A stretch of 7,589 bases of DNA from Malacoplasma sp. (GCA_029050415.1 JAIDMU010000212.1:1-7589), one strand, 5' to 3'; counted from the stretch's first letter, positions 1 to 7,589 are shown. Notes: a model not told the origin generated them from the sequence alone. Numbers and translations: made by a program.

Positions 1-60
1 TCGTAACTTTTTTTAGTAAATTATCGTAAAAATTTTTAGTAAATTATCGTAATTAATAAT
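1..60. repeat. 23-bp tandem repeat, truncated by the window edge
   Basis: The hexamer TCGTAA recurs at 1, 24 and 47, an exact 23-base period. Units 1-23 and 24-46 agree at about 20 of 23 positions and share the core TTTTTAGTAAATTA. The third copy keeps only its first bases before diverging next to the stop codon of the yigZ-like gene. The array probably continues to the left, outside the window. No open reading frame or promoter is evident in it. It could be a simple intergenic tandem repeat with variable copy number; function is unknown. Confidence 0.7.
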
Positions 61-639
61 TTAAAATAAAATTTTTTCAAAAAATTTTATCTTTTCTTTT
101 TCAATTTCAAAAGAAATCTCAATATCAGATAAATTAATAATTTTACATTCATGAATTTTAATCAAATTTAAAAGATCTGACAAAACTTTTTGATTTGTAA
201 TCTTAACAGTAATAATTTCTGTTTCATAAAATGGTAAGTAGTTTTGTTCATTTTTTAATAACATCTCACTTACTTTATAATAACTTCTAGATAGCAAACC
301 AATCCCTAACAATGATTTAGTTTTGTATCTTACTACAGCAATTAAAGAATTAGTAAAATTTTTATTTTGTAAAGCTGAAAGAATTTTTTTACCAGCTGAA
401 TTTTTTGGCTCTTTATCATCATTAAATTTTTCAATTACATAATTTTTTTGTTTAAGAATAAAACCATAACATATATGGACCGCTTTTTTATGTTCTTTTC
501 AAAGATTTTTAATAATTTCAATTACTTTTTTCTCACTATCAATTTGAAAACCAAATGCATAAAATTTAGATCCTTCAATTTGAAAATATGCTTGTGAATT
601 GTTATTAACTATCTTTTTCATATTATGTTTATCTTGCAT
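61..639 (-). CDS. YigZ/IMPACT (UPF0029) family protein
   Basis: The protein has 192 residues when TGA is read as Trp (W47); the family is usually about 200. Residues 15-122 look like the N-terminal UPF0029 domain: an opening like NSQAYFQIEGSKF, then EHKKAVHICYGF (49-60), DDKEPKNSAGKKIL (74-87, the counterpart of DGEPSGTAGxPIL) and LIAVVRYKTKSLLGIGLLSRSY (99-120, the counterpart of VVVRYFGGIKLGxGGLxRAY). Residues 135-192 fit the small C-terminal DUF1949-like domain. The family's role in bacteria is poorly defined; eukaryotic IMPACT proteins act in translational control. The highly conserved glycine pair after RY is missing (KT instead). The start at 639 overlaps the upstream membrane-protein gene by 11 bases; an in-frame ATG at 621 would avoid the overlap. 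Neither start has a Shine-Dalgarno site. The gene probably shares a transcript with its upstream neighbour. Confidence 0.8.
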
Positions 640-1489
640 TTAAACTGTGTTTAATTTTATTTCTTTTCTTTTTTAAGAATTTTGGATTAATAAATTTGGG
701 ATCTTTTTTCTGTTTTCTGATTTTTCACCAAATGTTAATTGCTACAATTCCAACAATAAAAACATAACCTAAAGAAAAAGAAACCACCATAACTCATGGT
801 CAACCCAAATGAAATATGTCTTTAACAGCTCGATACTCACCATACATTCAATCATTTTCATTTATTCCAGTCACATTTCAAACTGTATTAGTAGTATAAG
901 AAACAAAACAAACATAACCAAAATAAAAAACAGCAAATAAATGGACATCTAATAAATTAATTCATTTTCTATTTCTGCTATTTGATAAAACCATAGTTCC
1001 ATAAACCATTAAATAAAAATGCATAAAAAAATAAATTGGCATATCATTTCCAGCAAAAATATACTTTCATGAAATCTCAGCAGAAGGATCTGAAAAAGCA
1101 ATAAATGGAATTGTTACCCCAGCACCTAAAATTGCAAAAGGAGCTAAAGTTTGTGCAAGTCTTCTTGATTTATCAACAATTAAAGAAAAAGGTAATGCTA
1201 ACGAAACAAAAGGACACATATCAAGCAATAAAGCTTTACTAACAACAACTGAATCTTCATATAAAGTTGGAGCAGGACGCATTCAAATGCTTCCATTAGT
1301 TTGTAAATAATTGTGCAAACTAACCCAATCATTTCAATATCTAATAGCAATAAAATAAACCAAAAAAACTAAACTTGGGACAGCTCAAAACCAATAGTTG
1401 TTAACAATTATTTTTCCAAAAAAATTAAATAAAAATGTTAACCCAACAAAAATTAAAGTGATTACTATAAAAATAATTGAATCTGTCAT
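629..1489 (-). CDS. Multi-pass integral membrane protein, DUF5378/TIGR02206 (YwaF)-like
   Basis: The protein has 286 residues, with ten Trp encoded by TGA and three by TGG. It is very hydrophobic, with likely membrane segments near residues 4-24, 32-50, 88-105, 114-132, 151-168, 180-200 and 233-254. The C-terminus is a lysine/arginine-rich tail (256-286) that is probably cytoplasmic. Recognisable stretches are SIWMRPAP (67-74), LLLDMCPFVSLALPFSLI (87-104), WKYIFAGND (141-149) with MHFYLMVYG (156-164), and W-NVTG--E-DW (204-214). From memory these resemble mollicute DUF5378 proteins and, more distantly, the TIGR02206/YwaF membrane family. I cannot distinguish the two here, and no function is established. 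The ATG at 1489 is chosen because it follows a TATAAT box by a short leader and directly precedes the first membrane helix. The last 11 bases overlap the yigZ-like start, so the pair is probably cotranscribed. Confidence 0.72.
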
Positions 1490-1514
1490 AATACTTTATT
1501 TGCCTATTAAATAG

Positions 1515-1520
1515 ATTATA
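1515..1520 (-). promoter_or_regulatory. Candidate -10 box for the membrane protein-yigZ unit
   Basis: The minus strand reads TATAAT here, 25 bases upstream of the ATG at 1489 and just after the probable terminator of the decarboxylase gene. No good -35 hexamer is visible, which is common in mollicute promoters. The gene has no clear Shine-Dalgarno site. Confidence 0.5.
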
Positions 1521-1523
1521 CAC

Positions 1524-1568
1524 ATAGTAATAAAAATAAAAAGTTAAAAGTTTTTAACCTTTAACTTT
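1524..1568 (-). terminator. Probable intrinsic terminator after the decarboxylase gene
   Basis: On the minus strand AAAGTTAAAG (1568-1559) can pair with CTTTTAACTTT (1550-1540), leaving one bulged base and an 8-base loop. A T-rich tail follows at 1539-1524. The hairpin begins about 10 bases after the decarboxylase stop codon. The stem is A+T-rich and therefore weak, but its position and tail fit termination of this unit. Confidence 0.55.
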
Positions 1569-1577
1569 AAAAAATAT

Positions 1578-3221
1578 TTATTCTAAATTAAAAATTTTTT
1601 TACCATATTCATGAATATCAAATTCAGGAATCATAACTTCAATAAAAATAAATTTATCATTATTTTCTTTACAAGCTTTTAAAGCTTCACTTAGTTCAAG
1701 TTCAGAATTAACTTTAAAAGTTAAACTATTTAAACCATTTGGATCAAATGCTTTTACTAAATCTGTATAGTTAACACTTGGAATATTATTATAAGATTGT
1801 TTAGGTCCATGGATATATTTTTCAATCGTGTAACCTTTGTTATTAATTAAAATTGTTATCATATTTACTTTTTTAGAAATAACAGATCCAATTTCATTAA
1901 ATGTCATATTAAAAGCACCATCTCCAATAACATTAATAACCCGATTGTATCCAGTTGCAATTTTTGCTCCAAAACTTGCTGGAAAACTAAATCCGATTGA
2001 AGCTCATAAAGGTTGTAAAATAAATTTCATACCTTTTTTTAATTTTAGATATTGAGTCATATACATACAAGTACCAATATCTGAAACCAAAATATCACTT
2101 GGTTTAATAAATTCATTTAAAGCATTTGTTAAAGCATTATATTTAATTGGTGCTTCACTTGGTTCAAATTCTTTTTTGTCTTTTTTACCAACAATTGATA
2201 ATCCATCATAAATAAGCTTTTTGCTAGCTAGTTTTTTTATTAAAAATCCAAAAGAATGGTTAGTGAATAATTTAGTATCATATTTAACATGAGTATCAGA
2301 AATTTCTACAACACAGTTTTTGTCAAAATTTAATTTGAAATTAGAAGAAGTAATATCTGTAAATTTATTTCCAATAATTAAAATTAAATCAGCTGTATCA
2401 ACAAATTTCACAATTGATTGATCTAAAGATTTTTCTCCATTATAAATACCTAAATAAAGTTCATTTTCTTCATTGAAAGAACCTTTCCCATAAGCTGTAG
2501 TTACTACATTGATATTAGTGTTTGTAGCAAATTGTTCTAAATCTTTTGATAAACCATATCTTACTATTTTGTGTCCAGAAATGATAACTGCTTGGTTACT
2601 TTTCTTTAATTTTTTTTCTATATCTTCTAAAATTTCAGCATGTTCTTTCACATCAAATCCTGAAGCAAAAGAAAGCGGTTTTATATCACATAGTATTTCA
2701 AAACTAGCAACGTCAACTGGTAACATTATATAAACTGGTTTTTTATAAAATACAGCAGCTTTAATTGCACTATCAATTTGGTTGATCGCATTTTTAGCAT
2801 CTAACCAAACAGTATAAGAACTGATGTTTTCATAAATTTTTTTAAATGAACCAAAAGTATCATCTGTTCCCAATGAATGATGTAAAATCATATGTCTTTT
2901 AAAATATTCTCTTTTTGGTGTTCCAACAATATGAATCACTGGTACATCTTCACTATAACTACCAGCTATTCCATTAACCGCACTTAATTCACCAACACCA
3001 TAAGTTGTTAGGATTGCACCAATTCCATTAATCCTAGCATAACCATCAGCACTATATGCTGCATTTAATTCATTTGTACATCCAATTCAATTTAATTCTT
3101 GATGGTCTATAATACCATCTAAAAATTCTAAATTGTAATCGCCTGGCACACCAAATATATCTTTAATTCCAACTTCACTTAATCTATCTAATAAATATTT
3201 TCCAATTGTAACTACTTTCAT
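1578..3221 (-). CDS. pdc: Pyruvate/2-keto-acid decarboxylase (ThDP-dependent, PDC/IPDC type)
   Basis: This cytoplasmic enzyme is predicted to decarboxylate pyruvate, or a related 2-keto acid such as indolepyruvate, to the aldehyde without oxidation, using thiamine diphosphate and Mg2+. It has 547 residues, typical of the family. Key residues fall at or near yeast PDC numbering: VPGD (25-28), catalytic E51 in NELNAAYSADGYAR, and the His pair H114-H115 in LHHSLG. The C-terminal part has QPLWASIG (403-410), GDG (433-435), NN (460-461) and KGYTIEKYIHGP, with E467 equivalent to yeast E477. D434, N461 and G463 should bind Mg2+. These motifs separate it from acetolactate synthase and pyruvate oxidase. 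W45 and W406 are TGA codons. The ATG at 3221 has AAAGGAG eight bases upstream, inside the end of the dehydrogenase gene, whose TAA overlaps the ATG by one base. The symbol reflects family; substrate is inferred. Confidence 0.9.
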
Positions 3222-3236
3222 TATTTTTTCTCCTTT
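3219..3236 (-). promoter_or_regulatory. Coupled stop/start with Shine-Dalgarno inside the upstream gene
   Basis: On the minus strand AAAGGAG (3236-3230) lies within the last codons of the alcohol dehydrogenase gene. It is followed eight bases later by TAATG, in which the dehydrogenase TAA (3223-3221) and the decarboxylase ATG (3221-3219) share one base. This layout supports translational coupling and fixes the decarboxylase start. Confidence 0.85.
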
Positions 3237-4378
3237 AGTGCAAATATCACTTTTTCATAAACATCTTTTAAATTAGGGTCACCAAATCTAACACTATGAT
3301 TTAACAAAAATGTAGCATCTTCATCAGTGAAATTAGCTATTTCATCAAATTCACTTCATCTTACAGGCAAATTAATTGATTTAATAAAATCTGTTAAAAA
3401 GTTTACAGTCTCATCTACTGTTTGTGTTCTAAAAATCTTTCTTCCCAATTCTATTAATTTATCATTAAATCATTTTTCATTTTCAGCTCTTACTTTTAAA
3501 TAGGTTGGGGTTATAAAAGCTAATCCAGCACCATGAGTTATGTCTCATAAACCAGACATTGCATGTTCAATTGTATGAACTGATCAATCTGTTTCACAAT
3601 TAAATGAAGCTAAACCATTTAAAGCCATAGTTGATGTTCAAAAAAAGTTGGCTCTAGCATCATAATGAGTAGGTCTTAAAATTATCATTTTTGCATAATT
3701 AATTAAAACCCTAATATTTGCAAAAATATATTCTTTAGTTCACTCAAAAGTTGATTTACCAAAATATTGTTCAAGTAAGTGAGAAAAACAATCAAAAATA
3801 CCACTAGCTGAATGTCATGCATTAACAGAAAAAGTATATGAAGGATCTTGAATTGAAATAATTGGAGTAGCTAAAGGATTTGAAACACTCTTTTTTTCTT
3901 TTGTAGTAGCATTTGAAATAACACTAAAACCATTATTTTCACTACCTGTTCCTGCTAATGTAATAATAGAGATGACATCAATTCCTTTGTTTTTTGCATT
4001 ATTTGGTTTTAAAACATAATCTCAAGAACTTTTATAATGATTATTTTTAGTTAAAACAGCAATTACTTTTGAAGCATCAACAACACTTCCACCACCCAAA
4101 GCAAAAATAACATCAACTTCTTCACTAATTGCTAATTCAATACATTTATCAATAGTTGTGTGCTTTGGATTAGGTTCAATTCCTTCAAAATGAAAATAGT
4201 CAAGACCAACATCGTTTAAAACTGTAACTAAATGATCAAAGCTACCATTTGCTTTATAAGAACTTCTCCCAGTTAATATTAAAGCTTTTTTATAATTCAA
4301 ATTTTTTAATTCTTCAGTCAATCCAAAGATAGCATTTTTTCCGAATAAGTACTTTGGAACAATTTTAAGTGTTTCCAT
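3221..4378 (-). CDS. Iron-containing alcohol dehydrogenase, YqhD/butanol dehydrogenase-like
   Basis: The predicted role is NAD(P)H-dependent reduction of an aldehyde to an alcohol in the cytoplasm. The length of 385 residues is normal for the iron-ADH family. The N-terminal nucleotide-binding half carries GGGSVVDASK (95-104) and TLAGTGSENN (140-149). In the C-terminal half the metal ligands are D196 and H200 (FDCFSH), H268, and H282 (DITHGAG), with H272 at the extra histidine position seen in FucO and YqhD. The stretches DARANFFWTSTMALNG and DWSVHTIEHAMSGL point to the YqhD/BDH branch, whose E. coli member prefers NADPH; cofactor choice here is not proven. All eight Trp codons are TGA. The ATG at 4378 has AAAGGAGT seven bases upstream. 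The gene overlaps the decarboxylase start by one base, so it is the natural acceptor of that enzyme's aldehyde. A peroxidase gene lies 46 bases upstream. Confidence 0.9.
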
Positions 4379-4385
4379 TTTTTTT

Positions 4386-4393
4386 ACTCCTTT
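4386..4393 (-). promoter_or_regulatory. Shine-Dalgarno site of the alcohol dehydrogenase
   Basis: The minus strand reads AAAGGAGT, seven bases before the ATG at 4378. It sits in a 46-base gap after the peroxidase stop. I see no convincing hairpin or clear promoter in that gap, so read-through from the peroxidase gene is likely. Confidence 0.75.
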
Positions 4394-4424
4394 ATTATTA
4401 ATTAAAAACCAAAATTAAAAATTA

Positions 4425-4904
4425 TTATTTTAATAATTCAATAATATCTTTTTCAATTTCAAAAGGTGTGACTTTTGAAAGAAAACGATTTACAACATTC
4501 CCTTTTTTATCAATTAAAAATTTTTCAAAATTTCATTTAACTGCTTTAGCTCTTTGTGTTCATGGTTTTTGATCTTTTAAAAATTTGTATAAATCACAAG
4601 CATCTTCACCATTAACTTTAATTTTAGAAAACATATCAAAACTCACATCATATTTAGTTTTACAAAATGATAGAATTTCAGTTTCTGATTTAGGTTCTTG
4701 CATAAAAAACTGATTGCACGGAAAACCTAAAATTTTAAAATTTTTATCTTGATATTTTTTGTATAAACTTTCCAATTCTTCATATTGTTTTGTAAATCCA
4801 CATTTACTAGCAACATTAACAATTAATAAAACATTGTTTTTATAATCGCTCATGCTTTTAACATTTCCAAAAATATCTTTTATTTTAAATTGATAAATAT
4901 TCAT
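4425..4904 (-). CDS. Glutathione peroxidase family, cysteine type (thioredoxin/peroxiredoxin-like)
   Basis: The predicted role is thiol-dependent reduction of hydrogen peroxide or lipid hydroperoxides in the cytoplasm. The protein has 159 residues, the family's usual length, with TGA read as Trp. The peroxidatic cysteine is C35 in NVASKCGFT (codon TGT, so not selenocysteine). FPCNQFFMQEP (61-71) supplies the conserved Gln65 (FPCNQFGxQEP is usual; here F and M replace G and x). WNFEKFLID (124-132) supplies the active-site Trp124 and Asn125. C81 in SFCKTKY sits where thioredoxin-dependent members such as yeast Gpx3 have the resolving cysteine. Trp115 and the catalytic Trp124 are both TGA codons, so a standard-code reading loses the last third. 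The ATG at 4904 lacks a Shine-Dalgarno site but follows a TATAAT box by 20 bases. It is probably the first gene of a unit with the dehydrogenase and decarboxylase. Confidence 0.92.
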
Positions 4905-4924
4905 AATATTTTTATACGTATTTT

Positions 4925-4930
4925 ATTATA
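4925..4930 (-). promoter_or_regulatory. Candidate -10 box for the peroxidase unit
   Basis: The minus strand reads TATAAT, 20 bases upstream of the peroxidase ATG, which would give a very short leader without a ribosome binding site. No strong -35 element is seen. The rest of the gap up to the lon terminator (about 4931-5080) is A+T-rich; I found nothing else in it that I can support. Confidence 0.5.
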
Positions 4931-5083
4931 TTTTTTTATTTACAAAAAAATAAACAAAACATAAAAAAAGCATGTATTTTAATTTATAAAATAACAATAC
5001 ATAATAAATGACACTTAAATCAATGTAAATCTTATAATTATTTTTTTTAAATATTTTTAGTTCTACATGCAATTTTTTCATTA

Positions 5084-5127
5084 ATAAAAAATAAAAATGC
5101 AAACCTAATATATAAATTAGATTTGCA
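5084..5127 (-). terminator. Intrinsic terminator of lon
   Basis: On the minus strand TGCAAATCTAAT (5127-5116) pairs with ATTAGGTTTGCA (5109-5098) over 12 positions, one of them a U-G wobble, around a 6-base loop. A T-rich tail (TTTTTATTTTTTATTAA) follows at 5097-5081. The wobble pairs only in minus-strand RNA, which supports the direction. The hairpin begins 18 bases after the lon stop codon. Confidence 0.85.
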
Positions 5128-5145
5128 AGTTTTAATTAACTAAAA

Positions 5146-7494
5146 TTATTTAAATAAACGATTGTATACATCATCATATGTATCAACTAAAGTTATTTTG
5201 ATTTTTGATTTAACTTCTTCTGGAACATCATCTAAATATCTTTCATCTTCTTTTGGCATAAAAATATCATTAGCCCCACCACGGAATGCAGAAATAGTTT
5301 TTTCTTTTACTCCACCAATAATTAAAACTCTACCTCTTAATGTAATTTCTCCAGTCATTGCTACATTACTTGGAATTTTAACATTTTTTAACGCAGATAA
5401 AATTGCTGTTGTTAATGCTATTCCAGCACTTGGACCATCTTTTGGTATACCACCACTCGGGACATGAACATGGATATCAATTGTTCCAAAAATTTCTGGA
5501 TCAATTCCAAAACGTTTAGCGTTAGTTTTTACATAACCTAAAGCAACATTAACAGATTCTTTCATTGTTTCTTTTAAATTACCTGTAATTTCAATTTTTC
5601 CCTTACCAGGAGAAAAAGTTGCTTCAATCGGCAATAAATCACCACCTGCTGAAGTATAAGCCATTCCGTTAACTACACCTGGCATATACTCTTTGTCTTT
5701 TTTAGTATAGTCATAAATTTCTTTTTTTAAATAAAATTTAACTTCATCTATTCCAATTGTTTGTGATGTTAATTTTTCTTTTTGTTGACGAACTACAAAT
5801 TTTCTTGCAATTTGACGAATTGCTCTTTCAACTTCTCTAACACCAGCTTCTCTAGTGTATCTTTTAATAATGTAGTTCAAACCTTCATCAGTAAATTTTA
5901 GTTCATCTTTTTTTAAAGAAGATTCAGTTAAAATCTTTTTTACTAAATAATTTTTTGCAATTGAAAGTTTTTCATTTTCTGTATAAGAACTTAAACGAAT
6001 AATTTCTAGTCTATCATGTAAAGGTTCTGGAATATTTTCTTCATAATTGGCTGTTGCTATAAATAATACATTTGATAAATCATAATCTTCTTCAATGTAA
6101 TTATCACTAAATCTGTTGTTTTGTTCTGGGTCTAAAATATCTAATAATGCACTTGCTGGGTCACCTTTGTGATCACTACCCATTTTATCAATTTCATCTA
6201 GTAAAAATAATGGGTTAACAACACCTGCTTTATTCATAGCTTTAATGATTCTACCAGGCATTGCACCAATATAAGTTTTTCTATGTCCTTTAAGTTCAGC
6301 TTCATCACGTAATCCACCAAGAGATATTTTGACAAATTTCTTTTTCAATGCTGAAGCAATTGATTGTGCTAATGATGTTTTACCCACACCTGGAGGACCT
6401 ACTAAACAAATAACTGATCCCTTAACATTTTTAGATTTCATTCTTACAGCTAAATACTCAACAATTCTTTCTTTAACTTTTTCAAGGCCATAATGATTTT
6501 CATTTAAAACTTTTTCAACTGACTCTAATGAATTTACATCTTCTGTTTTTTGTCAATAAGGTAAATCAACTAATCAATCAATATAAGTTTTAGACATTGA
6601 GTATTCATTAGAATTACTAGAAGTTTCTAACTTATTAACTTCAGCTAAAATTCTTTTTTTAATATGTTCAGGATAAGGATTATTTCTAACTTTTTCTCTA
6701 ATTGCTTCAGAATCATCTTCTTTAGATGAAATATCTCCAAGTTCTTCTTTAATAGCTCTAACTCTTTCTCTCAAATAAAATTCTTTTTGTTGCTTAGAAA
6801 GATTATTGTTTATTTTTTTACTAATGTTAGCATCAATTTTTTTTGACTCTTCATCATCAATTGTTAATCCCAAGATTCTTTCAACTCTTTTAGCAGCAAC
6901 AGGTTCTTCTAACAATGCTTGTTTTTCTTCAAGGGAAAATTTTAAAGCTATTGGTAATCAATCAGTTATAACATAACGGTTTTCTTTTGAAAAGAAATAG
7001 TCTTTTCCAGGAAAAGTAGACAATTGTTTTAACTCTTTTTCAAAAGTAGAATAAAGTTCTTTAATTCCTTCTTCATTCTTTTTTGAAAGTTTGTTATTCT
7101 CTTCAATTTCTTCATATTCTGAATAATAGAATTTTCTATTTTTTGCATCTACTTTTTCAGAAAAATTAGTTAATTTTACCCTTTTTAAACCTTTATAAAT
7201 AATTGAATAAGAACCATCATCATAAACATCTTTAATTTCAAAAGAACATAATGTTCCAACTGTAAAAATATCATTCTTATCAGGAGAATCAACTGATGGA
7301 TTTTTTTGAGAAACTACAATCATTAATTCATTTTTACTTTTACTATCATCAATTGCTGCAATTGATTTTTCTCTACCAATTTCAACTTTCAAAGTAGTTT
7401 TAGGAAAAATAACAATTCCTCTTGTGACTAAAACATTAACAGCTTTTTTATTGTTATTTGAATTAACATTTTTTTCATTCTTTTTGTTATTCAT
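5146..7494 (-). CDS. lon: ATP-dependent Lon protease (endopeptidase La)
   Basis: This cytoplasmic AAA+ serine protease unfolds and degrades damaged and regulatory proteins. The 782 residues match full-length bacterial Lon. An Asn/Lys-rich leader (1-18) precedes the LON substrate-binding domain (about 19-210) and a helical linker (about 220-345) with KEFYLRERVRAIKEELG. The AAA+ module has Walker A GPPGVGKT (366-373), Walker B LFLLDEID with D433-E434, a sensor-1 Asn in TAN (N483) and DRLE near 494. The C-terminal protease domain has PKDGPSAG with catalytic S689, and TGEITLRG then GGVKEK with catalytic K732. Three in-frame TGA codons (W179, W307, W314) split the gene into apparent fragments under the standard code; there is no frameshift. 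The ATG at 7494 has AGGAGG five bases upstream. Upstream lie a TATAAT box and a CIRCE-like repeat, suggesting heat-shock control. A terminator follows, so it is likely monocistronic. Confidence 0.97.
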
Positions 7495-7499
7495 TTTTT

Positions 7500-7505
7500 C
7501 CTCCT
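7500..7505 (-). promoter_or_regulatory. Strong Shine-Dalgarno site of lon
   Basis: The minus strand reads AGGAGG, five bases before the ATG at 7494. It is the best ribosome binding site in the window and fixes the lon start. Confidence 0.85.
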
Positions 7506-7546
7506 AAAATAAAAAAATAAAAAACTTATATATTTGCTATTTATAT

Positions 7547-7552
7547 ATTATA
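7547..7552 (-). promoter_or_regulatory. Candidate -10 box of the lon promoter
   Basis: The minus strand reads TATAAT, giving a leader of roughly 45 bases to the lon ATG. The -35 region would fall inside the CIRCE-like repeat at 7562-7588; no good -35 hexamer is visible. Confidence 0.6.
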
Positions 7553-7561
7553 CATAAAAAA

Positions 7562-7588
7562 TTAGCAGATTAAACATTCAAGTGATAA
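7562..7588 (-). promoter_or_regulatory. Degenerate CIRCE-like operator (HrcA) upstream of lon
   Basis: On the minus strand the arms are TTATCACTT and ATCTGCTAA, separated by exactly nine bases. The CIRCE consensus is TTAGCACTC-N9-GAGTGCTAA. The arms match at 7 of 9 and 6 of 9 positions, with both outer ends intact and the spacer length exact. The element sits 9 bases upstream of the -10 box, where a bound HrcA repressor would block transcription. CIRCE upstream of lon is known in other mycoplasmas, which strengthens the call. The symmetry is imperfect, so affinity is uncertain. Confidence 0.6.
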
Positions 7589-7589
7589 T

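Noticed and set aside
1..60. CRISPR array
   Set aside because: The units are directly adjacent with no unique spacers.
40..63. A+T-only 8-bp inverted repeat at the yigZ stop as a terminator
   Set aside because: The stem has no G or C and no T run follows on the minus strand; such palindromes are expected by chance in this base composition.
1837..2055. Plus-strand open frame over the decarboxylase gene
   Set aside because: It lies opposite a well-supported gene, has no ribosome binding site and resembles no known protein.
2509..2733. Plus-strand open frame over the decarboxylase gene
   Set aside because: It is an antisense shadow of conserved coding sequence, with no start signals.
1578..3221. 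Acetolactate synthase or pyruvate oxidase
   Set aside because: The His pair, the NELNAAYSADGYAR stretch and GYTIEKYIHGP are specific to the PDC/indolepyruvate decarboxylase group.
4560..4562. In-frame TGA in the peroxidase as a selenocysteine codon
   Set aside because: The catalytic residue is Cys35 (TGT); this TGA encodes Trp115, and TGA encodes Trp throughout the window.
4972..5002. ATGTATT ... AATACAT inverted repeat in the lon-peroxidase gap
   Set aside because: The arms are short and A+T-rich with a long loop and no tail; chance is sufficient.
5162..5467. Plus-strand open frame over the lon protease domain
   Set aside because: It is opposite the strongly conserved Lon catalytic region and is a by-product of its codon use.
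5146..7494. lon as a broken gene in three pieces
   Set aside because: The pieces are in one frame and separated only by TGA codons at Trp positions; the joined product is a complete Lon.

Overview
The window reads as chromosomal DNA from a mollicute (Mycoplasma, Mesoplasma or Spiroplasma type). It is extremely A+T-rich. Every recognisable gene is interrupted by in-frame TGA codons that fall exactly where the protein families need tryptophan, so TGA must be read as Trp (translation table 4). By hand count about 26 Trp codons are TGA and 4 are TGG. The genus cannot be fixed from this window; a relative of the mycoides/Spiroplasma/hominis groups is a guess.

All six genes lie on the minus strand, so transcription runs right to left. 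(1) lon (7494-5146) is a full-length 782-residue ATP-dependent protease. It has a strong Shine-Dalgarno site, a TATAAT box and, at the right edge, an imperfect inverted repeat that looks like a CIRCE/HrcA heat-shock operator. An intrinsic terminator follows the gene. (2) A probable three-gene unit follows: a Cys-type glutathione peroxidase (4904-4425), an iron-containing YqhD/butanol-dehydrogenase-like alcohol dehydrogenase (4378-3221) and a pyruvate-decarboxylase-type thiamine-diphosphate enzyme (3221-1578). The last two share one base (TAATG) and look translationally coupled. A hairpin with a T-rich tail follows. (3) A multi-pass membrane protein of the DUF5378/TIGR02206 kind (1489-629) overlaps a YigZ/IMPACT-family protein (639-61) by 11 bases. 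The left edge holds about two and a half units of a 23-bp tandem repeat that runs out of the window.

The most interesting content is the decarboxylase and dehydrogenase pair. Together they should take pyruvate (or another 2-keto acid) to an aldehyde and then to an alcohol, reoxidising NAD(P)H. This is a yeast/Zymomonas-style ethanol route in a reduced genome where lactate and acetate are the usual end products. The peroxidase just upstream raises a second possibility: peroxide and aldehyde detoxification in one unit. I found no RNA genes, insertion sequences, CRISPR array or plus-strand gene.
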